A DNA stretch of 64,000 bases from Lysobacter_C viscosus (lineage in GTDB: Bacteria > Pseudomonadota > Gammaproteobacteria > Xanthomonadales > Xanthomonadaceae): contig NZ_JBJMAV010000001.1 in NCBI RefSeq assembly GCF_046600715.1, positions 558,001 through 622,000 on the forward strand. The letters run 5' to 3'. Under the pieces are notes generated by a model that saw nothing but the letters and a program-made list of their open reading frames with translations, was not told the DNA's origin and ran no database searches. Positions 17,982 through 25,836 of this stretch are shown in pieces; the first letter of the stretch is position 1, and each line of letters opens with the position of its first letter. The position numbers were made by a program, and so were the translations under genes.

Positions 17982-19223
17982 ATGACCCAGCCCCTGCCCC
18001 ACCCGGACGTCGCCGTCATTGGCGGCGGGCCCGCGGGGTTGATGGCGGCGGAAGTCGTCCGCGCCGCCGGTCTTTCGGTCGCCGTGTACGACGCCATGGG
18101 CTCGGTCGGGCGCAAGTTCCTGATCGCTGGCAAGGGCGGGCTCAACCTCACCCACGCCGAGCCACGGCCCGGCTTCGATGCGCGCTACCGCGAACGCCGG
18201 GACGAAGTCGCCACGTGGCTGGACGGCTTCGACGGCGATGCCCTGCGCGAGTGGGCGCGCGGGTTGGGCGTGGACACCTACGTCGGCAGCTCCGACCGCG
18301 TATTCCCGCTGGACCGCAAGGCCGCGCCCCTGCTGCGCGGCTGGGTGCGTCGGCTGCGGGCGTCGGGCGTGCAGTTCCACATGCACCACCGGTGGACCGG
18401 CTGGGACGATGACGGGGCGCTTGCCTTCGACTCGCCCGAGGGCCAAGCCCGGGTCCGACCGCGTGCGACCGTGTTGGCGCTGGGCGGCGGCAGCTGGCCG
18501 CAACTGGGCTCGGACGGGGCGTGGGTGCAAGCGCTGACGCGTCACGGCATCCCCGTCGCGCCCCTGAAGCCGTCCAACTGCGGCTTCGACATTGACTGGA
18601 CGCCGCACTTCGCCCGGCGCCACGCCGGCGCACCGCTCAAGCCCGTGGTCGCGCACTGGACCGACGAAACCGGCTGTGCGCATGCGCTGCAGGGCGAGTG
18701 CGTGGCGACGCAGAGCGGCATCGAAGGCAGCCTGGTGTATGCGCTGTCACCGGTGCTGCGCGATGCGATCGAGCGCGATGGCCAGGCGACCCTGCACCTG
18801 GATCTGGCGCCCGGCCGCACGTTTGAACGTCTGCACCAGGACCTGTCCAAGCCGCGTGGCAAGCGCAGCCGCAGCGAGTACCTGCGCCGGCAGGCGGGTG
18901 TCGATGGCGTCAAGGCCGCGCTGCTGCATGAGGTGCTGGCGCCAGCCGATTTCGACGACGCCGACCGCGTCGCCGCCACCCTCAAGCGCCTGCCGCTGGT
19001 CCTGCGCCGGCCGCGACCCTTGGCCGAGGCGATCAGCACGGCTGGCGGCATACGGCTGGAATCACTTGACCAGCGGCTGATGCTTGCCGCGATGCCCGGT
19101 GTGTTCTGCGCCGGCGAGATGCTGGATTGGGAAGCGCCCACCGGCGGGTACCTGTTGACGGCCTGCTTCGCCAGCGGGCTGCGGGCAGGTCTTGGCGCCG
19201 CAGGGTGGCTGGCGCGGGTCTGA
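17982..19223 (+). CDS. TIGR03862-type NAD(P)/FAD-dependent oxidoreductase (BaiN/HI0933 superfamily)
   Basis: The 413-residue flavoprotein opens DVAVIGGGPAGLMAAEVVRA, followed by SVGRKFLIAGKGGLNLTHAE. This is the GKGGLNLTH variant that separates the TIGR03862 group from the GGGRCNFTN type at 5400-6596. Later motifs are LALGGGSWPQLGSDG and MPGVFCAGEMLDWEAPTGGY. The substrate is unknown. It stands alone between a divergent serine hydrolase gene and an SDR gene 111 bases downstream. Confidence 0.9.
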   Translation: MTQPLPHPDVAVIGGGPAGLMAAEVVRAAGLSVAVYDAMGSVGRKFLIAGKGGLNLTHAEPRPGFDARYRERRDEVATWLDGFDGDALREWARGLGVDTYVGSSDRVFPLDRKAAPLLRGWVRRLRASGVQFHMHHRWTGWDDDGALAFDSPEGQARVRPRATVLALGGGSWPQLGSDGAWVQALTRHGIPVAPLKPSNCGFDIDWTPHFARRHAGAPLKPVVAHWTDETGCAHALQGECVATQSGIEGSLVYALSPVLRDAIERDGQATLHLDLAPGRTFERLHQDLSKPRGKRSRSEYLRRQAGVDGVKAALLHEVLAPADFDDADRVAATLKRLPLVLRRPRPLAEAISTAGGIRLESLDQRLMLAAMPGVFCAGEMLDWEAPTGGYLLTACFASGLRAGLGAAGWLARV

Positions 19224-19334
19224 TCGATCGTCCGGTCCCGGGCGTGGTGGAGGGCTCGCGCCTGCATTCAGACGCCTGTCGCTGCGTTAACGAGCCCACT
19301 GCCAAGGTGTCAGCCCCCGGCCAGGTACCGTTCG

Positions 19335-20150
19335 ATGACGCTGACACCCCCCATCCATCCGCCTCCTGCACGCCCATTGGATGGGCGCACCATCGTCATC
19401 ACCGGCGGCGCGCAAGGCATCGGCCGCGGCATCGCGCAGGCGGTGCTGGGCGCGGGAGGCAGGGTGTGCATCGGCGATACCGATGCCGACGCGGGTCGCG
19501 CCGCGCTGGAGGAATGGAACGTGGGCGACTGCGCACTGTTCCTGCGCGTCGACGTGGCCCGTGAGGCGCAGGTCGCGCGCTTCGTTCAACGCGCGCGGTC
19601 GCACTTCGGCCCGGTGCATGGGCTGGTCAACAACGCGGGGGGCACCGACCCGGTGAACGGCCCGCTCGAGAAACTCGACCTGCGCGAATGGCAGCGTCGG
19701 CTGGGTGCCAGCCTGGGCGGCGCTTTCCTGTGCAGCAAGCACCTGTTGCCGGCCCTGCGCGAAGCGGCCGGCGACGGCGGCGCCGCGTCGATCGTCAACA
19801 TCGCCTCGACCCGCGCCCACCAGTCGGAACCGGACTGCGAGGCCTACGCGGCGGCAAAGGGCGGGCTGGTGGCGTTCACCCACGCACTGGCGGTCAGCGC
19901 CGGGCCGGGGGTGCGGGTCAACTGCATCAGCCCGGGCTGGATCGCCACCGATGCATGGCGCAAACCCACCGCCCGGCGTCGTCCCGGACTGTCGCGCCGT
20001 GACCAGGCCCAACACCCGGCCGGGCGGGTCGGTACGCCCGACGACATCGGGGCGCTGGCCGTCCACCTGCTGTCAGCCGCCGCGGGATTCACCACCGGGC
20101 AGGAGTTCATCGTCGATGGCGGGATGACGCGGTTGATGCGCTACGACTGA
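19335..20150 (+). CDS. short-chain dehydrogenase/reductase (SDR)
   Basis: The 271-residue protein has the classical SDR layout: nucleotide motif VITGGAQGIGRGIA, NNAGG, a catalytic serine in NIAST, Y-A-A-A-K in the active site, and the late PDDIGALAVHLLS and FIVDGGMT elements. The acidic residue after beta-2 (GDTDAD) suggests NAD(H) rather than NADP(H). The N-terminus has an unusual proline-rich leader (TLTPPIHPPPARP). The substrate cannot be inferred. A short hairpin (CGCAGCG TT CGCTGCG) sits right after the stop. Confidence 0.9.
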   Translation: MTLTPPIHPPPARPLDGRTIVITGGAQGIGRGIAQAVLGAGGRVCIGDTDADAGRAALEEWNVGDCALFLRVDVAREAQVARFVQRARSHFGPVHGLVNNAGGTDPVNGPLEKLDLREWQRRLGASLGGAFLCSKHLLPALREAAGDGGAASIVNIASTRAHQSEPDCEAYAAAKGGLVAFTHALAVSAGPGVRVNCISPGWIATDAWRKPTARRRPGLSRRDQAQHPAGRVGTPDDIGALAVHLLSAAAGFTTGQEFIVDGGMTRLMRYD

Positions 20151-20185
20151 TCGCCGCAGCGTTCGCTGCGCGTGGACTGCCGTGC

Positions 20186-20440
20186 TCAATCGCCGTCCTG
20201 GCCTTCATCGTCCGGTTGGTCCGGGCCTGCCGGTGTGGCGCCAGGGCGCTTGGCGGCCTCGCGCCCCTGCCGCGCTTTCCCGGCCGCCCACATGTTGTCG
20301 ACCAGGTTCGGGTAGCGGCGCCCCGCTGCCTCGGCCCGTGCCCGTGCTTCTTCCACCTGCGCCGGCGTGAGCCCGGAGCGTGCGGGGCGCGGCTTCGGGT
20401 TGGATCGCAGCCAGGGCTTCGGGGTGGGAGGACGCTTCAT
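20186..20440 (-). CDS. small proline/alanine-rich hypothetical protein (84 aa)
   Basis: The 84-residue protein starts MKRPPTPKPWLRSNPKPRPA, contains LTPAQVEEARARAEAAGRRY and PNLVDNMWAAGKARQGREAA, and ends in an acidic tail. It follows the TrhO-type gene by 10 bases in the same direction, so it is probably its operon partner. The predicted helix and the basic-to-acidic polarity are all that can be said. The coding bias matches that of neighbours. Confidence 0.6.
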   Translation of the reverse strand: MKRPPTPKPWLRSNPKPRPARSGLTPAQVEEARARAEAAGRRYPNLVDNMWAAGKARQGREAAKRPGATPAGPDQPDDEGQDGD

Positions 20441-20450
20441 CGCCGCGGGT

Positions 20451-21197
20451 TCAGGCGTCCGGCGCGTCCGGCGATACCGGCTTCAACGCCGGGTCCAGTG
20501 CCACCCGCTCGTCGAAAACGAAGCAACCCCCTTCGTAGCCCAGCCCACCGACCTGCTCGAAGTAACCCAGGATGCCGCCATCGAGCTGCAGCAGGTTGTC
20601 CATGCCGTCTGCACGCAACCACAGGGCGGCCTTCTCGCAGCGGATACCGCCGGTGCAGAAGCTCACGACCGTGGCGTCGGCCAGGGATTCCCGATGCGGT
20701 GCCAGTGCCTCGGGCAGGTCGACGAAGTTGTCGATCGGCAGGGTCAGCGCACCGGCGAAGGTGCCGTGCCCGACCTCTTCGCGGTTGCGGGTATCCAGCA
20801 GCACCAGCCTGCGGCCACCGTCGTCATGGCCCTGTCGGATCCAGCGGGCCAGGTCCGGCGGCGAGACGGCGGGGGCACGCTCGTCTGCGGGGCCGGCGCC
20901 GTCGCGGCGGAACGCGATGATCTCGCGCTTGCACTTGACCTTGAGCCTGGCAAAGGGGATCTCGTCACTGCGGCTGAATTTGGCCTGCAACGTGTCGAAG
21001 CCCGGCTCCGCGCGGACGCTGTCGAGAACGGCGTGGATCGCCTCGTCTGCCCCTGCGAGGAAGAGGTTCACCCCTTCGGCAGCGACCAGGACCGTCCCGC
21101 GCAGCGCGAGGGTCTCGGCCTGCCCCCGCAGGCGGTCGGCCAGTGCGCCCGGGTCGGGGACGGGAACGAAGTGGTAGGCGGCGACGTTGAGGGTCAT
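20451..21197 (-). CDS. trhO: rhodanese-domain tRNA uridine hydroxylase (TrhO/YceA family)
   Basis: The 248-residue protein has the YceA N-terminal ferredoxin-like half (LRGTVLVAAEGVNLFLAGAD, KVKCKREIIAF). A rhodanese domain follows with LLDTRNREEVGHGTF and the active loop CTGGIRCEKAA. TrhO/YceA proteins hydroxylate uridine-34 of tRNAs as the first step to 5-hydroxyuridine derivatives. The length is shorter than E. coli YceA because the C-terminal part is trimmed, but the catalytic cysteine loop is intact. Confidence 0.88.
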   Translation of the reverse strand: MTLNVAAYHFVPVPDPGALADRLRGQAETLALRGTVLVAAEGVNLFLAGADEAIHAVLDSVRAEPGFDTLQAKFSRSDEIPFARLKVKCKREIIAFRRDGAGPADERAPAVSPPDLARWIRQGHDDGGRRLVLLDTRNREEVGHGTFAGALTLPIDNFVDLPEALAPHRESLADATVVSFCTGGIRCEKAALWLRADGMDNLLQLDGGILGYFEQVGGLGYEGGCFVFDERVALDPALKPVSPDAPDA

Positions 21198-21372
21198 CGG
21201 CGCATTTTACGGCTTGCGTGGCGAGGCCGGTGCCGAGCAGGACGCTCCGTGACGGCGCACGGCGTGCCGGTGCCGTCGTCCGTCGTGGACTTTCTCGCGC
21301 CCTAGATGCCAGTGCGCCTACGGTACCGTGCAAGGGTCGGCGTCCAGCCGGCCACCCGTCCCGACAGGAGTC

Positions 21373-21693
21373 ATGCGCACGATGAAAGTACAGCTCAACA
21401 CCGACAGCAACATCCAGGGCGACGAAGCGCTCGCCCAGCACGTTGAAGGCGTGATCGAGTCCACCCTCGGGCGCTTCGACAACCAGGTCACCCGCATCGA
21501 AGTGCACTTGAGCGACGTCAATGCAGGCAAGTCCGGCAGCGCCGACAAGCACTGCATGATGGAGGCGCGCATCGAGGGACGGGCGCCGGTGACCGCGACC
21601 GAAGAGTCCGCGACCGTGCGCGAGGCCATCTCCGGCGCCGCGCGCAAGTTGCAGCGGGTGCTGGACACCACGTTCGGCAAGATGGAGCGCTGA
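21373..21693 (+). CDS. HPF/RaiA-family ribosome-associated protein
   Basis: The 106-residue protein has the ribosome hibernation factor fold: MKVQLNTDSN, EGVIESTLGRFDNQVTRIEV, HLSDVNAGKSGS, CMMEARIEGRAP, and REAISGAARKLQRVLDTTFG. It would bind ribosomes to stabilise them in stationary phase. Two starts fit: ATG 21373 and ATG 21382. An AGGAG at 21366-21370 is only two bases from the first, so the second may be used. A strong rho-independent terminator follows at 21718-21746. Confidence 0.82.
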   Translation: MRTMKVQLNTDSNIQGDEALAQHVEGVIESTLGRFDNQVTRIEVHLSDVNAGKSGSADKHCMMEARIEGRAPVTATEESATVREAISGAARKLQRVLDTTFGKMER

Positions 21694-21717
21694 CCCCCGG
21701 AAGTGGGCTACTCCCCG

Positions 21718-21746
21718 GCCGCGTGCACTGCACGCGGCTTTCTTTT
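21718..21746 (+). terminator. rho-independent terminator after HPF-type gene
   Basis: The perfect inverted repeat GCCGCGTG and CACGCGGC, with a five-base loop, is followed directly by TTTCTTTT. It starts 25 bases after the stop of the ribosome-associated protein gene. Shape and T-run are typical of an intrinsic terminator. Confidence 0.85.
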
Positions 21747-21808
21747 GCGCGTCAGGGCGCTCGGGGTCAAAACCCCGCCCTCTCGCACGACACATCCGGT
21801 CCCTGGGC

Positions 21809-21832
21809 GTTGGGAGTTGGGAGTTGGGAGTT
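21809..21832 (+). repeat. heptanucleotide tandem repeat (GTTGGGA, about 3.4 copies)
   Basis: Three full copies of GTTGGGA run from 21809 to 21829, followed by a partial GTTG. The repeat lies in the 290-base spacer between the HPF terminator and the MASE1-GGDEF gene, where no gene is supported. Such heptamers are prone to slippage. Whether this one affects expression of the downstream gene is unknown. Confidence 0.7.
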
Positions 21833-21984
21833 GCATCGCCCGATGCGTCGCCCCCATCGACCACCGGATGGCCGCGCATCGACCGCCGGTTCAAGTCCCC
21901 CAGCACCCGGCCGTTACCGCTTGCGAGCATGTGTCGCGGCTGCGCCGTGGCATACCGATAGAATCGCACCGGTCCCGACCAAAG

Positions 21985-23433
21985 GTGAGTACCCGGGTGA
22001 AGTCCAGCCTTGCCGTACCCGTACAGCGCCGAATACTGAGGCTCGCGGCGCCCGTGGTGGTATACGCGGCCTGGCTGGCGGCCTACGTGGCGGCGCAGCT
22101 GATGGCGTACGCGCCCCATGCCAGCCTGTGGTTCCCACCGGCTGCCGTCACCTTTGCCGCGGTGGCGGCCTTCGGTTGGCGCCGGTCGGTGCCCGCGCTG
22201 CTGGCCGCGTCGGCGACGGCCAGTGCGTTGACGGTCATGGGCTACTCGGCCCCGGCGTCCTGGACGCACTGGGTCGCAGCCCTGGTGCTGTTTCCCATCG
22301 CCCATGTCGGCGCCTTCGGGCTGGCCGCGCGCTTCACCCTGGCTTCCGTCGAACGCGGACCCGTGCCGTCGCTTCCACGCACCGTCGGTGCCTTCCTGGT
22401 GGGCGGTGCGGTCGCATCCGCGCTGGCGACGTGGCTGGGCGCATGGACGATGCACTGGGCCGGGATGCTCGAGCGCGACGCCATCCTGGCCACCGCGCTG
22501 CCCTGGTGGATCGGCGACTACGCCGGCCTGACCGCGCTGGGCCCGTTGCTGCTGCTTGCGCTGCGCGACCTGTCCGAGCGGGCCCGCCTGCCCGTTCGTG
22601 AGGTGCTGTTCGCCTTCGACGCCCTGCCCCGCCCACCGCGCTCGGAGGACCGGTTCCTGCCCAAGCTCGCGCTGGTGCTGGGCCTGGTCCTGGGCGCCCT
22701 GTTATTGCTGGCCGCCGCGCCCGAGCACGAATCGCTGCTGTTCCCGGTGTTCCTGTCCATCGTCCTGCAGCTGTGGATCGCCCATACGCAGGGGATGCTG
22801 CAGTCCCTGCTCTCGGTCGCGCTGTTCAGCGTGGTGCTGGTGGCCACTGTCGCCGCCCTGGACCTGGGCGACCACGCGCTCACCCTGCAGTTCGCCATGA
22901 TCACCCTGGCGTCAGGCAGCTACTTCGGCCTGGCAATCCCGGTGCTGTACACCGACAACAGCAACCTGCGACGACTGCTGACCCACGATGCGATGACCGG
23001 GGCGTGCTCGCGCGCGTTCTTCCTGGAGCTGGCCGAGCAGGCGCGCCAGGCAGCATTGCGACGGGGCGAGCCGGTGGCGGTGCTGATGATCGACCTGGAC
23101 AACCTCAAGACCGTCAACGACAGCCACGGGCACGCCGCCGGCGACGCCGCGCTGCTGGAGGTGGCGGATGCCTGCCGCAGTGCCCTGCGCCGCGAAGACG
23201 TGCTCGGGCGGCTGGGCGGAGACGAATTCTGTGCGGTATTGCCCGGTTGCGCGGCATCACGGGCCGAAACCGTCGCACACGCGATCCAGTCGCGGCTGGT
23301 GCAGGCACGGGTGAGCATCGGCATTGCCATCGACGAGGCGCCCGACACCGCGCTGCATGAGGTGATGGACCGGGCCGATACCGCGCTCTACGCGGCCAAG
23401 CGGCTGGGGCGTGGACGGGTCGAGCTGCGCTGA
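21985..23433 (+). CDS. MASE1-type membrane sensor diguanylate cyclase
   Basis: The 482-residue protein has about eight hydrophobic helices in the MASE1 arrangement (AYVAAQLMAYAPHASLWFPP, then WWIGDYAGLTALGPLLLL). A GGDEF domain follows with LLTHDAMTGACSRAFF, DLDNLKTVNDSHGHAAGD and an intact GGDEF motif. The inhibitory site RRED lies five residues upstream of GGDEF, so product feedback is expected. It should make c-di-GMP in response to a membrane or ligand signal. The likely start is GTG at 21985 (a second GTG lies at 21997); no ATG fits. The response regulator gene begins 144 bases after it. Confidence 0.85.
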   Translation: MSTRVKSSLAVPVQRRILRLAAPVVVYAAWLAAYVAAQLMAYAPHASLWFPPAAVTFAAVAAFGWRRSVPALLAASATASALTVMGYSAPASWTHWVAALVLFPIAHVGAFGLAARFTLASVERGPVPSLPRTVGAFLVGGAVASALATWLGAWTMHWAGMLERDAILATALPWWIGDYAGLTALGPLLLLALRDLSERARLPVREVLFAFDALPRPPRSEDRFLPKLALVLGLVLGALLLLAAAPEHESLLFPVFLSIVLQLWIAHTQGMLQSLLSVALFSVVLVATVAALDLGDHALTLQFAMITLASGSYFGLAIPVLYTDNSNLRRLLTHDAMTGACSRAFFLELAEQARQAALRRGEPVAVLMIDLDNLKTVNDSHGHAAGDAALLEVADACRSALRREDVLGRLGGDEFCAVLPGCAASRAETVAHAIQSRLVQARVSIGIAIDEAPDTALHEVMDRADTALYAAKRLGRGRVELR

Positions 23434-23577
23434 GTCGAGCGCTGGCGCGCGACCGTGACGGCGGTACCCGCTGGGGCGGGCATGCCCGACAGGACCGGGC
23501 GCGCAGGCTAAAGGATGGCGGGCGCCGGCCGTTACCCGGCTCAGGACATCCTCCGTCCGCCATGCCAGGACCCGAAC

Positions 23578-23946
23578 ATGAGCGCCCGCCCCACTGCCCT
23601 GCTCTGCGACGACTCGCGCGCCCTGCGCATGTTGGCCGCCCGCCAGCTGGAAGACTGCGGCTTCGACGTGGTGGGCGAGGCCGGCAATGGCGAGGAGGCC
23701 GTCAGCCAGTTCCTCAAGCTCAAGCCTGCCGTGGTCCTGCTGGACCTGGTGATGCCCAAGTGCGACGGCAAGCGCGCGCTGCGCGAGATCCTGGCGCATG
23801 ACGACCAGGCGCGCGTGGTGATCCTCAGCTCGCTGGGCGCGCAGGCCGACATCGAGGAGTGCCTTCGCCTCGGTGCGCGGTCGTACCTGCAAAAGCCCAT
23901 CGATCCTGACGTGATGGCACGCGTGCTCCACGAAACCATCGCCTGA
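23578..23946 (+). CDS. CheY-like single-domain response regulator
   Basis: The 122-residue protein is a lone receiver: acidic pair D11-D12 (LLCDDSRALRML), phospho-acceptor D56 in VVLLDLVMPKCDG, serine switch in VVILSSLGA, and the conserved lysine in SYLQKPID. It has no output domain, so it must act by protein contact. The next gene, 13 bases downstream, encodes a CheX-like phosphatase, its natural partner. The ATG at 23578 is the first that fits the receiver fold; upstream residues are not family-like. Confidence 0.9.
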   Translation: MSARPTALLCDDSRALRMLAARQLEDCGFDVVGEAGNGEEAVSQFLKLKPAVVLLDLVMPKCDGKRALREILAHDDQARVVILSSLGAQADIEECLRLGARSYLQKPIDPDVMARVLHETIA

Positions 23947-23959
23947 CCCAGAGGTCGCC

Positions 23960-24811
23960 ATGGCAGCCAAGTTCTTCGGCCAGTTCCTGCTTGAAAAGGG
24001 CCTCATCAACCGCCAGCAGCTGTTGGCCGCGCTGGAGGCCCAGCACGCGTCCAATCCGGTGCTGGGCGAGCTCGCCCAGAACCGCGGCTGGCTTACCCCT
24101 GCGCAGGCACGCCGGGTCAACGAACGCCAACGCGCCGAGGACCAGCGATTCGGCGATATTGCCGAGTCCATGGGCCTCCTCGACCGCACCCAGGTCGACG
24201 AGCTGCTGGCCGAGCAGAAGGCGCGCCGCAAGCTGTTCGGCGAGATCCTGGTCGAGCAGGGATCCATCAACCGGCTGCAGCTGGACGCCGCGCTTCGCGA
24301 GCACGGTGCCGAGCGCGAAGATGCGCTCAAGGCGCTGCAGGTCGGTGTTTCGGGCCACCCGCTGGGCGAGGCCGCGACCAGCGCGATCAACACCAGCATG
24401 CGGTTGTTTCCGCGCACGCTCGGAGCGCCCTGCCAGGTGGCTGGCATCGTGGATTCGGCCGATGCGCTCGACGGCTGCACCGTCACCGCCCATGTCAGGA
24501 TCGCCTCGGATACGCCAATGGCCATAGGGCTGGCGTGCGACGAGGCGACCATGCACCGCATGGCCTGCGCCTTCCTGTCGATCGAACCCGCGCAGTGTGA
24601 CGATGCCCTGGCCTGCGACGCGCTGGGTGAGCTGGTGAACGTTCTGATGGGCTACGTGGTCCGCGAGACCGTGCCGGCCGATGCCGCGTACCGCGCCGCG
24701 CCGCCGGAATTCGGGGTGTCGGCGCTGAACTTCCTGCGCCAGGGCGAGCGCACGCTGGCCGTCGCCATGGCGTCGCCGCTGGGCCCGTTCGTGCTCATCG
24801 TCAACAACTGA
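23960..24811 (+). CDS. CheX-like phosphatase with four N-terminal MshEN-like repeats
   Basis: The 283-residue protein has two parts. Residues 4-118 are four repeats of 29 residues, each opening with x-F/L-G (KFFG at 4, PVLG at 33, QRFG at 62, KLFG at 91) followed by a G-[LSW] turn and an amphipathic helix. This is the pattern of MshEN/GspE-N modules that can bind c-di-GMP. Residues about 130-283 resemble CheX, including the E-x-x-N phosphatase signature GELVNVLMG (E224, N227). CheX removes phosphate from CheY. The adjacent CheY-like gene and the upstream cyclase suggest a c-di-GMP-influenced phosphatase. The repeat assignment is by eye. Confidence 0.72.
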   Translation: MAAKFFGQFLLEKGLINRQQLLAALEAQHASNPVLGELAQNRGWLTPAQARRVNERQRAEDQRFGDIAESMGLLDRTQVDELLAEQKARRKLFGEILVEQGSINRLQLDAALREHGAEREDALKALQVGVSGHPLGEAATSAINTSMRLFPRTLGAPCQVAGIVDSADALDGCTVTAHVRIASDTPMAIGLACDEATMHRMACAFLSIEPAQCDDALACDALGELVNVLMGYVVRETVPADAAYRAAPPEFGVSALNFLRQGERTLAVAMASPLGPFVLIVNN

Positions 24812-24837
24812 GGCAGCGGCGGACCACCCCGCTGCCT
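24811..24837 (+). terminator. hairpin after the CheX-like gene
   Basis: The inverted repeat AGGCAGCGG and CCGCTGCCT, with a nine-base loop, begins at the last base of the CheX-like stop codon and is followed by TGG rather than a T-run. It probably helps end the response regulator-phosphatase transcript. Confidence 0.45.
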
Positions 24838-24904
24838 TGGCGAGCCACCGACACTCTGGACGCACCCTGTGCCGGCCGGCGAGCAGGCGAACTGTAGCCG
24901 CGTG

Positions 24905-25597
24905 TCAGACCAGGCCCACGACCCCCAGCAGTGCCAGCAGAAGCACCAGGGCAGCGGCCGCGGTCCAGGCCAGCCCCCGCATGCCCACCACCCGCTCAGC
25001 CGACCCATGGCCCGGGTCAATAAACGGGTGTCCGGGAATGCGCTTGGCGTCGGCGGCGTCGGCGGCCTGGACCGGCAAGCCAGCCCCCGCCCGTCCCGCC
25101 GTCGCGGCCAGGCCCGACAAAGAGACGCCTGCCCCTCCATGCAGGTAGCGCAGCAGCGCCGAGGCCAGCGGGTCGTCCTGTGCCGCCGCCTGCAACCGTG
25201 CCCCCGGGTGGTCTGGCAACGGGCGGACCACGCCGCGTGCATCGACCCGCCCGTCCGCCAGCGGGAGGGCCGAGGCGCCCGCTGCGTGGGCCAGGTGGGC
25301 CAGGCGGGAAGCGAGCACGCTGGCCAGCTGGCGGCGCACGTCCAACGGCAGTTCGTCCACGCGCGGCAGACCCGTCGCCCCACCGGCTTCCAGCGCCGCC
25401 AGCAACGCGCCTGCCGGGGACCAGTGGGCCCCAGGCGACCCCATGGCGCCTGCAGGCGCGCCCATCGCAACCGGTGGCACCCGGGTCGGTGACTGGGCCG
25501 GTGCCAACGGTGCCATCGGCCCGGCGCCGGGCCGGGCGGCGCCCTGGGCCGTGCTGGCAATGGTGGTGGTAACCGTGGCGGGAATCCTGCTGGACAT
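24905..25597 (-). CDS. hypothetical protein with C-terminal membrane anchor
   Basis: The 230-residue protein has no recognised family. From ATG 25597 the first ~75 residues are Thr/Ala/Pro-rich and look disordered. A helical middle part (LPRVDELPLDVRRQLASVLA, ASALLRYLHGGAG) is followed by one strong hydrophobic helix at the extreme C-terminus (LAWTAAAALVLLLALLGVV). The topology is that of a tail-anchored inner-membrane protein with its bulk in the cytosol. It is convergent with the CheX-like gene. The frame is open further upstream to 25894, but that part overlaps the PfpI gene and lacks protein-like features. Confidence 0.6.
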   Translation of the reverse strand: MSSRIPATVTTTIASTAQGAARPGAGPMAPLAPAQSPTRVPPVAMGAPAGAMGSPGAHWSPAGALLAALEAGGATGLPRVDELPLDVRRQLASVLASRLAHLAHAAGASALPLADGRVDARGVVRPLPDHPGARLQAAAQDDPLASALLRYLHGGAGVSLSGLAATAGRAGAGLPVQAADAADAKRIPGHPFIDPGHGSAERVVGMRGLAWTAAAALVLLLALLGVVGLV

Positions 25598-25836
25598 GGT
25601 GGTCGGAAAGTCGAGCGTGCAGCGCGAGCGGCGGGGCCTGGAAAGGGATGTCGTCTGGTACGGATCATCGGCCGGGAAACCGGAGACTTGAGCCGCGCCT
25701 CGCGGGTTGACCGGCGCGGCCGGTGCGGACGTAGCACCCGGACCGGCGCATCCACGCCGCCGCTGCCTGTCCGCGTCACGCAGGTTTGGCGACCGCGTTG
25801 CTAGCGTGCTGGCCTGACCCCTTGGAGCTGCCGCCC

